Origin: Oryzias latipes
Taxonomy: Eukaryota > Chordata > Actinopteri > Beloniformes > Adrianichthyidae
NCBI RefSeq assembly: GCF_002234675.1
Contig: NC_019866.2
Location: forward strand, 833,083-897,082
Direction of reading: 5' to 3'
DNA: 64,000 nucleotides
The notes under the pieces were generated by a model that saw only the letters and a program-made list of their open reading frames with translations, searched no databases and was not told the DNA's origin. Both the position numbers and the translations under genes were made by a program. This document shows, piece by piece, positions 10,845 to 24,400 of the stretch; position 1 is the stretch's first letter; the number at the start of each line of letters is the position of its first letter.

Positions 10845-11332
10845 TAATAAATCTCAAGACGTATTCAGTTTGTCCCTCTTGAGCTTCTGTACAGAAATGA
10901 ATCCTACTTTTCTCTGATGTGGGTGTAAATGAAGGGAATGTGCTTTTAGCAGGAATGTCTGCACTGATGAAGTCTGTGAACTCAGGAGCAGCTTTGCTGA
11001 TCCATGAAACTTTCTGCTCTTTCACTTTGTTTTTCTGCTTATAATTTTAGTTCTGGATGTTTTACTTTTATGATTTATTCCTAAGGAATTTCAGTCATCG
11101 CTGCAAACGTGTCATCTCTTGGACTTAAAGATGTTTGTGGTTGAAGGACCAAACTCTGTTTCTTATTTCTTCCTGTATTGATTTTAAAGACAAAACATTC
11201 AAATAAATCCAGTTTTTGAACTTCTGGGGCTTGGATGGAAAGTTCTTCTGAGAGTGAGTCATGTTTAGGAGAGGACAACCCAAACCCATCTCAGCAGTGC
11301 ATTATGGGAGTTTGGGGTCTGGGTAGCCTTAC
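10845..11332 (+). other. 3' flank of copy A, shared with copies B and C
   Basis: This stretch resembles the DNA after exon 6 of copy C (40005-40365) and in part of copy B. It includes a possible polyadenylation signal AATAAA at 11202 and, at about 11258, the block tttaggagaggacaaccc, which is also found at 34972 and, diverged, at 42115. This shows that the duplicated unit extends well past the coding exons. Confidence 0.6.
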
Positions 11333-11469
11333 TGTCCAGACAGAACTCAGGGCTGGACTCAGATGCAGAGTTCAGAGCTTTTAATCTCAGGTAAAGGCTT
11401 TTGCTGTGGCACGGGATAAAGGAACACTCAGACTATTAAGACATAACAGAAGGCTGACGAGACATGACA
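11333..11469 (+). repeat. Short LTR-like repeat, internally deleted
   Basis: Begins TGTCCAGACAG and ends GACATGACA, flanked on both sides by CTTAC (11328-11332, 11470-11474), a perfect 5-bp target duplication. It corresponds to the fuller 350-bp copy at 35040. Confidence 0.7.
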
Positions 11470-11474
11470 CTTAC

Positions 11475-11880
11475 TGAGGGCTGTCCGGTCTCTGTATGAC
11501 CAGAGCAAGAGCTTGGCTCCCATAGCCGGCGGTAAGTCAGACCTGTTCCCGGTCCACGTTGGACTCTGGCAGGGCTGCCTTTTATCACCGGTTCTGTTTA
11601 TAGTTTTTATGGACAGAATTTCTAGGCGCAGCCAGGGACCGGAGGGGGTCTGGGTTGGGGACCACAGGATTTCCTCTCTGCTTTTTGCAGATGATGTTGT
11701 CCTGTTGGCTTCATCGAGCCAGGACCTCCAGCATGGATTGGGGCGTTTTGCGGCTGAGTGTGAACGCCTCGAGGTTCCTCCTGAGGGGCTGGAGGAAGTG
11801 GGGGGAGCACCTTTGCTTAGACTGCTGCCCCACGACCTGGAAAAGTGGAAGAAGAAAATGGATGGATGGATGGATGGACA
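11475..11880 (+). mobile_element. Rex3-like LINE RT fragment with (ATGG)n tail
   Basis: On the plus strand a single frame (11513-11893) reads GCLLSPVLFIVFMDRISRRS, then the RT active-site box LLFADDVVLLASSSQDL. It then jumps to the element's C-terminus and a (GATG)n tail at about 11860-11880. The middle of the ORF is deleted. RTE/Rex3-type assignment is from motif recognition. Confidence 0.75.
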
Positions 11881-12195
11881 TGACACCTACTGAGGACTGT
11901 CTGGTCTCTCTATGACCAGCAGGAGATGGTTAGCATCGCCGGCAGTAAGTTGGACCGGTTCCTGGTGGACACTTGATTCCAGCAGGGCTTCCTCTTATCC
12001 CCAGTTCCGTTCATAGTCTTACTGAAAGAATTTCTAGGTGCAGCCAGGGACCAGGAGGGGATCTACACAAGACCTACCAGCCTTGGGAACGCCTCAGGGT
12101 CCTGGAACTGGAGGAAATGGCAGAGGAAAGGGAAGTCTGGACATCTTTGCTTAGATTCCTCCTCTGACCCAAAAGGAAGAAGATGGATGGATCTT
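11881..12195 (+). mobile_element. Rex3-like LINE tail, duplicated-unit fossil (upstream of B)
   Basis: A second, more decayed Rex3-like piece. It begins with gacatgacacctactgag and ends with acatctttgcttag and ccaaaaggaagaag. The same decayed piece with shared deletions lies upstream of copy C (35390-35735) and, split by copia, upstream of copy A. It was therefore present before the protease unit duplicated. Confidence 0.7.
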
Positions 12196-12383
12196 CTCTA
12201 AAGTCCTCTTGATGTTTGTAAAGATGACGTCTGGACAGAAAACAGCAGGGACGTTCACTTTCTCAACTTCTTTAAATCCTCGCAGAACTTCCTGCAATTC
12301 TTTTAGAGTTGTTTCCTTTGTGAAAAGATAAAGAAACTTGAATGTTGAGGGAGAAGAGGTGTGGTTTGGTGTTTGAACAGCTA

Positions 12384-12388
12384 ATTGG
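12384..12388 (+). promoter_or_regulatory. Inverted CCAAT box (ATTGG) upstream of copy B
   Basis: ATTGG lies 63 bp before the start codon. It is conserved in copies C and D, both at 80 bp. The shorter distance in B reflects a deletion between box and ATG. Confidence 0.4.
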
Positions 12389-12446
12389 TCGACCAGTTTC
12401 TCAACTTCAGGTGAACTTGACACTTTCAGTTCAGACAAACAGCAGC

Positions 12447-15400
12447 ATGAAGCTCAGCGGTTTCACCTGTGGACTGCTCCTCCTGGTCTTCTCCTCCACA
12501 GGTGAGTCTGATCATCTCACATCTTTGGTTCAGATTCAAACCGTCCTTCATGTCCAGCTAATGAGCTTTCAGGATTCAGACCAACAGTCAAACCAGACGC
12601 TTCTCTTCTTGGTTTACGGTCTGGACGCTCCGCTCAGCTCAGACGGGTTTTTCAGGTCTGGTTCTCCATTTGACTCAGTGTCTGTGATTCACTTCTGGAA
12701 ACTAAAAGTAATAAACTAAAAGTAATAAAATAAAAGTTTAAAAAGTTTAGAAATATTTGAAGAGTTACATTAGGATCTACAGAAAAAGGATTTTATCTGG
12801 ATAATCTTAAAACTTAGTTTGAAAGAGGTAAAAAATGTAGTTGTTTGAAGATCATAAAGATGAACACAATTATAAAGAAGTGGAATTAATGTTGAAAGGA
12901 AAACACAACAACAGAGGTGTTAAGTCAAAGCCTTCATTATAAAATCTAAGATAGTTCAAACTGATTCTGAAGTGCCTGTCTGAATGCTGGCAGAACCGGT
13001 GATCAGGAGTGAAACGGCAGATCCAGCAGATTACAGATCAACCAGGAAACACTGAAAATAACAACAGTAAAGAGAAACTCTGAAGGCTCAGACTTTAGAG
13101 GAGAAAACCTCCATGAGACTAAAGGCCAGAGCATAAATGTAGTTAAAAATTATTAAATTATTAATATACAACAGTAAAAGTACTGAAATTATGTAAAAGA
13201 TAAAAGCTGAGTTCTGAACTAACTGCAACCAGGAAAGTGCATTGTGGGAAATCCCAGTGGGAAGTGCGTTGCTGTAGTCCAGTCGAGAAAAGATAAAAGC
13301 GTGCACGACCTGCTCAAAAATATTAAAAGAAAGAAAGGGTTTAACTTTAGATAAAAATGAAAAAGAGGACAAAAACTCGATTTTAAAACGAGTTTTTCTT
13401 AAAATCTTTGTCCACTATGACGCCAAGGTTGGTGACTGTGGGCCAAGATGGGCCCTGGGTCCAAATACTATGACCTCTGGTTTTTCCTCATTACATTTTA
13501 AAAAGTTTCATGGCCAACCAAACTCTGACGTCAGAGTTACAGAATTACGAGATTCTGTGGTTAAATAAAGATCACTAAAAAGTTTAAAAAGAGCAGATTC
13601 TGTGCTATAAAATGCCTTGTAGCCTGACTGAAAAGTGTCCAAAATCCCACTTTCATCCAAGAAAAACCTAAAACTAACCCTAACCCTAAACTTTATTTAT
13701 ATAGCACTTTTCAAAATCGAGATTACAAAGTGCTGTACAATTAATGAGACAAAATCCAGATTAAAAACAGTTTACAGTATGCCGTAATAAAACCCAGCAC
13801 ACACACGAAACAGTGATAGCGGTTAAAATCAATAAAAACAATGAAATCAATGAAATCTTATGTTTATATTTAAGAACCAGTAAAATCATTAAAAGCACTC
13901 CTATAGAGGCAGGTTTTTAAAAGAGATTTAAATACTGGTAGCGACTCAGCGAGCCCGATCTCTTCAGGGAGACTGTTCCAGAGTGTGGGGGCTCTTACAG
14001 CAAAGGTCCCGTCTCCCCTGGTCTTCAATCTACTTTGTGGGATTGTTAAAAGGCCTTTTGCCGAAGATCTAAGATTGCGACCAGGTACATAAGGAGTGAA
14101 GGGATCAGCTATATATTTAGGGGCCAGACCACAGAGTGCTTTAAATGCAATCATTCAAATTTCAAAATCTATTCTAAAATGGACTGGGAGCCAGTGTGGG
14201 TTGCAGCTGTGCCATAACACACTTTTCCAAAGTTTTAGACACAAATGGCAGCTTTGAAATCGGTCAAAGTTAGCCGGGCATGTTGGATCCAGACCTGTTT
14301 TTTAAGTAGGGGTTCAACAACAACTTTTATATTGATGACAGGCTGCCGTTAATGATCTCCCTGACTGGAGAGCCAAGAGTTCAAACCTGTTTAAAATAGC
14401 GAGGTGCAACTGGATCCAAGAGAGAAGAAGATGCTTTTAATTTATTATCAATCCCAGTCAGTTCAGACTCTGACACCGACTTAAACTGGGTGAAACCAAC
14501 AGAGTCCTGCACCAGAGCAGATTTTAAGAAGGAAGTGCCTGAGGAAATATTTGCCCTAATAGCAGCTACCTTGTTGTTAAAAAAGAATAAAAAACATTCA
14601 CACATCTCATTTGTCATCTGTAGAGTGGAAGAAGGATCAGGGTTACAAACAGAACCAATCGTTTTAAACAGAATGTGGGGCTTGTGTACATTTTCTAAAC
14701 TAGGCTGGATAAATACTTTCTTTTTTCTGCCTTGACGGTATCTTGGTATTTCCTCCAACAACCTGCAGATGATCCTGTTTCCATTTGCGCTCTGCTCCAC
14801 GGCACAGACACCGAGCGTCCCGCGTGATTTCATTGAGCCAAGGCTCCTGCCTCCGTTTCTGACGAGTGGCTTTTAACGGAACAACAAAATCTAGAACTTC
14901 ACTGGATGTTGAAATAAAAGAATTCATCAGCTCTTCTGTGCCTCTGACTGCATGAGGACAATCGTGAGACGGCATCAAAGCATCAAAGAGAGGAGGGAAA
15001 ATGGCAGCGGTCTCCGTCCTAATGGGGCGACTCACTTTTACATTGTGGTCAGACTATGGTCAGATAATTCATTAGCGCCCACTGAGACATCGTCCATCAG
15101 AAAACCATACGATAACACAAGGTCCAAAGTATGTCCACATGTGTGAGTGGGATCAGTGACATGCTGTGTTCAATGAAAAGCCTGGACTGAGTCTTGAAAG
15201 TCTTTGACCATTGGCTTCAAAGAACAGCAAACATGCACATTCAGGTCCCCAATAACCAACAGTTTGTCATATTGAGTCAAAAAATGAGCCAAAAAGTTTG
15301 AAAATTCACAGATGAAGTTCATGTTGGCCTTCGGTGGCATGACAGTGAGAATATTGGATCTGCCTGCCGTAGGTTAAAACAGCTCAGTTCAAATGAGGAG

Positions 15401-18400
15401 AAAGACACTGGTGACAAAACCTTGAGATAAAAACAGTTCTTCAGGACCGCGGCTAGGCCTCCACGACCTGTGGTTCATGGAGCATTAAGAAATGTACAGT
15501 CAGGGGGTAAAAGCTCAGAAAAGGCGGCTCAGTGCCAGAGGCGTGTCCCCCAAAATTTATTAAATTCACCAATTAGAAAAATGATGCTAAACAATAACTG
15601 GACGGCTGCACTGGACTTGGTGCCACTAATTTTATTATTTGTTAGCCGTGGTGTTACATTCTCTGGGATCACCAGCGCCCTCTGCCTTCAGGCAGGTGTA
15701 CTGCATGCCTCACCTCGTGTATTTCTAATGTGCATTTTTAGTGGATAAAAAATACTAAAGGAAAACACAAACTGGGACCAATGGAGTCAGACAAAATGAT
15801 AGGAAAATGAAGTTATTAAAAATAAAGTGTCTTTTGTGATAGCAGAAAGACCAAAACAGTAAAGTGCATGCACCAGCTGCAGCTCAGTCAGTGTGTGCGG
15901 TGCAGTGTGGCTGCAGCTGTTGCCTCACAAGAAAATTTGTAAATATTTTATTTTTTATTATTACCAAAGAAACATTAAAAAATCATTAGTCATTGTTTAT
16001 ACAACTAATAATCTTCATGTCATTGTTTGCATCATTTTGAAATATTTTAATTGTGTTTTCATGAAAATGTCCACAAATTTTATTTATTCCTTTAACCTTT
16101 ATTTAACCAGGAAAGTCCCACTGAGATTAAAAACCTCTTTTCCAAGGGAGTCCTGGCCCAGAGGCAGCACATTTCAATACAAAAAATACATATAAACAAA
16201 CATCATTACTTCCAGTACAACTCAGAGTCTTGCCATCTTCAGAAGTTCTCTGATGACTCTGCTGTTGTTGGCTGCATTAATGGTGGGCGGGAGGAGGAGT
16301 ACAGGGATCTTGTGGATGAATTTGTGAGATGGTCTGGAGAAAACAACCTGCTGCTGAATGTGGAAAAGACCAGAGAGATGGTGATGGACTTCAGGAAGAA
16401 ACCACCAGCTTCCCAGCCTCTCAGCATCCTTGGCAGAGAGGTGGCAGAGGTAGAGGAGTACAAGTACTTGGGAGTAATCATCGACAACAGACTGAGCTGG
16501 AAGAGCAACAGCACTGCTGTGTATAAGAAGGCCAGCAGCAGACTCCATTTCCTGAGGAGGCTGAGGTCCTTCAACGTGTGCAGCAAGATGCTTGAAATAT
16601 TCTACCAGTCTGTTGTGGCCAGCACTCTGTTCTTCTCGGTGGTCTGCTGGGGGGGCAGCATACCTGCTAGGGACAGCAATAGACTGAACAAACTGATCCG
16701 AAGAGCGGGCTCTGTAATTGGTTGCAAAATGGACACGTTTGAATCTGTGATGGAGAGGAGGACTCTAAATAAACTGGTATCCATCATGGATAATCCTGTG
16801 CATCCTCTCCATCCTGTACTGGATGGTCAGCGGAGCTCCTTCTCCAACAGACTAAGGCAGCTTCGCTGTCACACAAACTGCTTCAGGAGATCTTTCATTC
16901 CTCACTCCATTGGACTCTATAACTTGTCATCCATGTGCAATAGATAAAGTCATTTATGGTCCGTCTATTTTCTCTCTCCTGATGTGGCATGCAATACGCC
17001 GACGCTGCAACAACTGAATTTCCCAAGCTGGGATCAATAAAGTATCTTTATCTTTATCTTATCTTATCTTATTAAAACCACATACATCATAAAAAGCAGT
17101 TGCACATCATTGTTTCAGTCTCTGATGCTTTGAGCTTGTTCTTAAAAACATTTAAAGATACCAGATCAGTTAGGCTACGTTCACACTGCAGAGCTTAATG
17201 CTCCATTCCGATTTTTTAAAAAAGATTCTATTTTTTTGCAAGGCCGTTCACATTTCCAATTAAATGTGAACTTTAGTGATCTCCTGTGTGAACGTGAAAT
17301 GACCCAGAAGTGACCCGCATGCAGAAGAGTCCTCAACGATGAACAACATCACTGGTTGTTTGTGGAAGTAGCTAACGTTAACAATGGATGTCGTCAACAG
17401 TGTTGTCAACAGCGGAGCTCTTTTTGCATCATTACATTTATTTTCACAAAGAAGCCAGCACAATTACAATCTTCTCATTTTAGGGAGGGCAATGGAGCCA
17501 GGATCGACTGTACCCACTGTTGTGGAATGGAGATGTGTATGTGCTGGGGCCGTGCACGTGTGTAATAGAGAGGAGAGAGCGCGTATAGCGCAGGAGGGAG
17601 TGACGGGGGGCAGTGGGGGCGCTTTCATGTAGTGTGTTAGGGAGGAAGGAAAACAGTAATAAAAGAAGGTTTCCCCCAGAATAAATGCTATTGACTCTTT
17701 ATTAACCCGCTCTGGAGAATCTAAGGGTCCGAACGGGGAAGTGAACCCCGGAGGAGGATCCGCCTCCCCCTGCGTTTGGCCTGAATAGAGCTGTCACCCC
17801 AAATATGAATCCAATCGGTGACTGACTGGTCTCAGCAGCATCGTCCGCCATGGTTGATGTTTATGTTCTCGTTCCCGCCTACTTTAATGCAGACTGATGA
17901 CGTTTGTAGCGTATCAATGACGTACGGGTCGGATTCATGTGGCCTGGCCGGTCAGACGGAGGTCGCATTTGAAAAGATCGGATACGTATCGGATTCAGGG
18001 CCACATTTCAAAAGATCGGATCTGTGTCATTCAGACTGTCATAAAAAGATCAGATACAGGTCGCATAGGGGCAAAAAATTCGGAATTGGGTCGTTTAGCC
18101 TTCAGGGTGAACGTAGCCTTAGTTTCCAGTCATTCTGCAGCATTTTTCAAGCAAAAGGAGCAGAGTGGACAAAGGCTTTTTTCCAGCTCTGTGCAGCAAA
18201 TTGAACAGAAAGCAACAACTTCAGACTTTAGATCTTAAGGAGTGAGATTCCACACTTCTCCTTGTGATTAAAGAACAAATGTAGGGAGGCAGTGATCCAA
18301 GCAAGGCCTTGGAAATAAACGTGTACCAATGTCCCTGCCTCCTATTGGCCAGAGACGGCCACTGTACTCTGGAATACAAGTCACAATGATGCATCATGGA

Positions 18401-21400
18401 TCTACAGTTGGTAAGATTAGATTAAATTAGATTTGCTTTATTGTCATTGTCTGTTGTACAATGAGATTGAAGCATCACCATCAGTGCAAGAATAGCAAGG
18501 AAGGAACATTGTAATACAATATCAAACAAACAAACAGAATATACAACTGTGCAAATATAAAACTGTAATGAAGAGTGCCGAAATTATTGTGCAAAATAGA
18601 GTGAGCAGTTTGTCCCAGAGTCTGTCCGGGATTATTGTAATGAAACTGTAATCCACAAAGAGCATCCGGACGGTGCTCTGCTGCTGCTCCAGGTGGTTCA
18701 GCGTGGAGTGGAGAGCCATGGCTACGGCGTCCTCTGTGGATCTGTTCTTGCGGTATGCAAACTGGTGGGAGTCCAAGTCTGTTAGGAGGTGGTTCCTGAT
18801 GTGCAGGAGGATTAGCCTTTCAAAGCACTTCATTATTACCGGAGTGAGGCCACTGGCCGATGGTCATTAAGGCTGGTGGTAGGAGACGTCTTTGGCACAG
18901 GGATTATGGTTGCTGATTTCAGGCAGGGTGGGATTACTGCCTGGCCCATGGAGAAGTAAAAGATATTGGTAAAGGTCCCTCTCAGGACGGCACGCCCTGA
19001 GCACTTTGCCTGGTCCGTCGGGGCCAACGGCCTTCTTCGGGTTCACTGCAAGGAGAACCTCAGGGAAGCATGATACATGGTGTCAACCTTTTTGAGACAT
19101 GAATATGAGGCATTTATGTACAGAATATCACCATTATCCAACACAGATAGAAAAGTTGCAGCAACAAGATGCTTTTTTACTTCAAAAGAAAAACTTATTA
19201 CGGAAGAAAAAGCCAAGTTTAAGTTTGAGGGTTTTTTTTACAAGTTTTTCTATATGAGGTTTAAAGGTGAGTCGTCAATCAGGACACCAAAGTACTTGTA
19301 CTCATGAACCACCTCTATGACATTTCCATCCAAGGTGGACACCATTACAATTGTTTCAGGGACCTTCTTTGAGTTTGAAAACAACATTAGTTTTGTCTTA
19401 TCAGCATTGAGAACCAATTTTACCTGAATAAGTGAATGCTGGACAGCAACAAAAGCTTTCTGCAGGGTTTCAATGGCCTGAGCAAGAGATGATCCATTAC
19501 AGTAAATGACTGTGTCATCAGCATAAAAATGTAGATTAGCGTCAGAGGCATTTTCACCCAAGTCATTAATGTACAAAATAAATAGAAGGGGGGCTAGAAC
19601 TGAGCCCTGTGGCACCCCCCTGTGTACAGTAACAAAAACAGACCGTCATGTTTAATGCATTGGGTCCTGTTATTCAGGTAATTGGAGAACCACACAACTG
19701 CATCTCAGACAATCCACGGCTGAGTAATCTTCTTTTTATGGTTAACAGGGTCAAAAGCTTTGGACAGATCTATAGAAAGTGATGCACAGTACAGTTTTTT
19801 ATCAAGGGTCATTTATCACCTAAATAGTAGCGGTGTTGACACTGTCCTTTTTTTTTTAAAGCCGGTTGAAATATAGAAAGAATGTTATTAGAGTAAAGGA
19901 ACGAGTTTTGGATAAAACACATAAATGTGATATTGGCCTGTAGTTAGTCACGGATGGATCACCTCCTTCTAATAAATACGGTGGCCCTGAAGTGCAAAGC
20001 ATTCAACAAATCACTCGATACAAAAACATTTTTAAGATCACAACAACAATTAAAAAAAAAAAAAAAAATTTTAAAAAGCAGCGTTACATTTTAGAAAACA
20101 AAACAAAATTTCAGAAACCAAAACTTGAAAAACAAAAATGACAAAAAAAAAACATTTCAGAAAACAAAATTAATTTCCAGGAAAAAAAGAAATATTAAAT
20201 AATGAAAACATTTCAGAAAAAAAAAAAATTCCAGAAAAAAATGAAATATTAAAAAATGAAAAACATTTCAGAAAAAAAAAATTCCAGAAAAAAAATGAAA
20301 TATTAAAAAATGAAAAACATTTCAGAACACAGAATGAATTTCCAGAAAACAAAACGAAATCTTCAAAAATGAAAAACATTTCCAAACCGGAAGAGGCAGC
20401 TACTATGGGACAACGCTGATTGGATGATGATTTTTGTCAATCATTTGAACTGAAAAGTATTTTAAATGAAGCGATGCCGGATTTTATCGTCCAAACAACA
20501 ATGTACCATAATAATCCACGTATTTCCTATTTATATATCAAATAAAAAATGCAGCAAACTGTTAATGAACTTTAAAATTATTTTTTTAACATTTCGCCTG
20601 ACACACGGTCACCCGGAAGTAGTTTGTGAGCACTTTTACTTTGAACGCTGTGCGCTAATGTCTACGGCTGCGAGGTTCACGCTGTCAATCATCTTTAGGT
20701 AAGAATCAATTCTGTGGTCTTTTCTTTTGTCAGTCACATGTCTCTAAGAATGTTAATTTTAGGATGTTAAAGTGCTGCTTTGAAAAGATAATTTCTTTTT
20801 ATCTTGCGCATGCGCAAAAAGAACCGGATGGAGACGAACCGTCTTCACATGATAGCCGTTCCCGTTTTCGGTGACAACATGAGAGAAAAAGCTCCGAGCC
20901 AACCTGATTCTGTGATTTATACAGTAATTACAGTAATTATATGGCATCAGTGTTGCTAAAAATCGACTTTAAGACTGAAATCAGTAAACAAGTTCTTATG
21001 GGAAATAATATTTAAGTGCATTGTATATTTTAGAACCATGCATATACACATATACTGAAACTTAAAAATGAACTTTAAAGTTTATAAAATACTTAATTGA
21101 ATTAACCTGATATTTCTGCAGGTGAAGTTTCTCAAAGCGAAGTTCCAGAAAGGTTTGTGCTGCAGAAGAACAGATGGCAGCTCTACATGGGAATACAAAA
21201 AGACTAAAGTCATTCATATCATTGTGCAGTGTACAGGCAAGTCACCATGATTTATGTGCAATGTAATCAATAAATATTATTTAACCTTAATATCTAATTT
21301 TTTTTTTAAGTTGCAGGTCCTTTAAAAAACGTCTTTAACCTGCTGCATAAGCCTGATTAGTTGTAAATGATGCAGTGGGGAGTGAAAAACGAAGCACAAT

Positions 21401-24400
21401 TCCTGGCTTTAGTGTCCGGCTGATGATCTGGAAATCACATCTGAGGAATCGCATCAAACACTTGTACAACTCCAAACAACTTAATGTTCCTTTAAGCAAA
21501 ACTCCAGTTTAAAATGTTCATATTAGGCTTGCTTCATTTAGGAGTTTTTCCATGTTTACCATTTTAGGTTTTAAAGCTTTATTAACAAAGATGATGTTTG
21601 ATTTTCAAAGCTGTTGTTTAGAAATGTATTTTTGTCAATGAAAAAACTGAATGCTGATGTGAGGATTGTAATAATGGATATAAAAATAAACAAATTTGTT
21701 TCATAGCAATGCAGTATATTTATTGAAAACTTAACATGAATACGTTATTCAGTAACAGAAACGGTTGTGGATTTTCCTTTATGGGCTTCTTCATGCAGTC
21801 AATCAAATGTTGCGCTTACAATCAGCATTTACTCAGCGTACCTGTCAGTCACATTTATTAGAGGAAAAAATGCATCTGGGAAAAGTCTGTTTGTGCTTAA
21901 CTATATCAAAAAGAGTCATGTCAGGGAAGTTTTGTCCACATTGCTGCTCAGCATCACATCCAGAGGAAGATGCACAGGTAAGGGACGCCAGTTCCTGCTC
22001 GTACATGCTTGCAGCTTCCTCTGCACTGGACTCCAGCTCCATTGAAATCCCTGACAGAGATAAATTAATAAATTAAAAATCCCTGACAGAAAAACATCAG
22101 CTGCCGTTCATCTTTCATTCAGGAAAAAGTTGAGTTCATCAAAATGAGGAGAAAATGGGTTAAACCAGAAATTCATTAGGGAGGGGTCAAAACACCAAAC
22201 TCAGAATAAAATACATTATTTCAGTCTTATAAAAAATACATTCTAAAACAATTTGGTATTCCTCCTCTGCCTGAAAGACTAAAACGTTTTTTTTAAAGAT
22301 TTATTTTACACTACAGACTTTGCCACCTTTAGTTACACACCTGGACGTGTCTGATGATGTGCACATCCAGTCATTTACTGTCATGTTTCTGTGCACTGAC
22401 ACACTCTAAAGTCACAGATCTTAATAGTGTGAATAAGAAGCATTCATAAATGTTATTCTGAGACACAAACTGCTGCAGTTTACCTGACAGCTTTGCTGAT
22501 TTATGCTGCTGGTACACCTGTCTGAGAATCCTGCCCACGTGACCCCCCCCTCTCCAGGTGATGAGGTAACCTGTCATTAACGTATGACTGAAGGATCTTG
22601 GATCTGTCTGTAAACACCCACCTAGAAATCACGTTTAACGCTACATTTATTAGATCAAACAAATGTGCCTCCATACCTTATCTGTGGATGGCGGGACTGC
22701 ATTTCCTGATGTGCGCCGTCTTTAACACCCGTTTCTTCGCAGCTGCTGCTTTAGACAGAATCCTCTCACGACATTTTGAAACATTTGTAAACCTGGTTGG
22801 TGTTGATATTTCTGGGTGCGTTCTGTCATCACATCCGCTAAATATTCAAAGATTAACGTTTATGTTAACGTTTTACCGTCCCTTTCTTTGTTTACCTGCA
22901 GAACGGACGTCATCTACACAAACTACTTCCGGGTGACCGTTCTGCTTCAGACGAAATATTCAAAAAATAATTTAAACCTTCATTATCTGTTTGCTGCATT
23001 TTTGATTTAATATGTAAATGGGAAATACGGGAATTATCATGGTACATTGTTGTTTGGACGATAAAATCCGTCGTCGCTTCATTTAAAATACTTTTCAGTT
23101 CAAATGATTGACAAACATCATCATCCAATCAGCGTTGTCCCATAGTACCTGCTTCTTCCGGTTTGGAAATGTTTTTCATTTTTGAAGATTTCGTTTTGTT
23201 TTCTAGAAATTCATTCTGTGTTCTGAAATGTTTTTCATTTTTTAATATTTCATTTTTTTTCTGAAATGTTTTTCATTTTTTAATATTTCATTTTGTTTTT
23301 CTGAAATGTTTTCATTTTTTTATTTCATTTTGTTTTCTGGAAATTAATTTTTTTTCTGAAATGTTTTCATTTTGTAATATTTCTTTTTTTTTCTGGAAAT
23401 TAATTTTGTTTTCTGAAATCTTTTTTTCTTTTTTTTCTTTTTTCTTTTTTATGTTTTGGTTTCTGAAATTTTGTTTTGTTTTCTAAAATGTAATACGCTT
23501 TTTAAATTGTTGCTGTGATCTTAAAAATGTTTTTGTATCGAGTGATTTGTTGAATGGTTTGCACTTCAGGGCCACCGTAAATAAAGGCAAAAGTAAAACT
23601 GATTTCCAAAATGATGGAATTTCTATAATTTTGATTGAAGGATTAAAAAGAATTGTAAGTGGTTCTGCAGTAAAAGCTGCTGCCAGTTTAAAAAAGTAAG
23701 GCTCCATTAAGTCTGGCCCAGGAGTCCAAGGCCCAATGCCTTTAAAGCTTTATGCACTTCATGCACAGTAAAAGGTACAAAGTTAAATGGGTCCCCAGAA
23801 AACAGCGGATTCTTTGCAAGAGTTTGTTGCATTTTTGCAGAATCAAACCAGGAACCTGATGATAAAAAATGATAATTGAAGCAATTCAGGACTTCAGTTT
23901 TATCATTAACTACGACAGAATCTTTAACAGAAGTAGGAAGTACTTGATCATTTTCCAGAATTTCTGTGGGTCCTTAAGGTTCTCAGTAGTGACAGAGAAA
24001 AAATTGTCAGATTTGGCATTTTTATAAGAGAAGTACACTTATTCCTAAACTGTTTGAAAACAGACCAATCAGAGGAAGAATCAGTCTGTCTTTCCTTTTT
24101 CCATGCTTTACAATGCTCATGTATAATATCTGCAAGTTCATGTGAAAACCAGCGATTTTCACGTCCCTTAATTCTACATTTTTGCAAAGGAGCATGTTTA
24201 TTTACGATTTGTAAAAAATGTCCAAGCTAGCTCTACATCTGGCAGTAGACCAATATTTACCCAATGAACTAATGACAAATCATGATAAAAAGCTTGCACA
24301 TTAAAATGTTTAAGATTCCTCTTACAGACTATACGTGGTTTACATTTAGGAATTTTTGTGTTTCTGCAAACCGCAACAACACAATGATCACTGAAATCAT

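Noticed and set aside
13680-13690. ccctaaccctaa as telomeric repeat
   Set aside because: Only two units, located at the end of an L2-like LINE. Interpreted as chance or element sequence.
16312-16947. 211-residue ORF as a host gene
   Set aside because: Motifs and the (TTTATC)n tail identify it as the end of a Rex1-like LINE.
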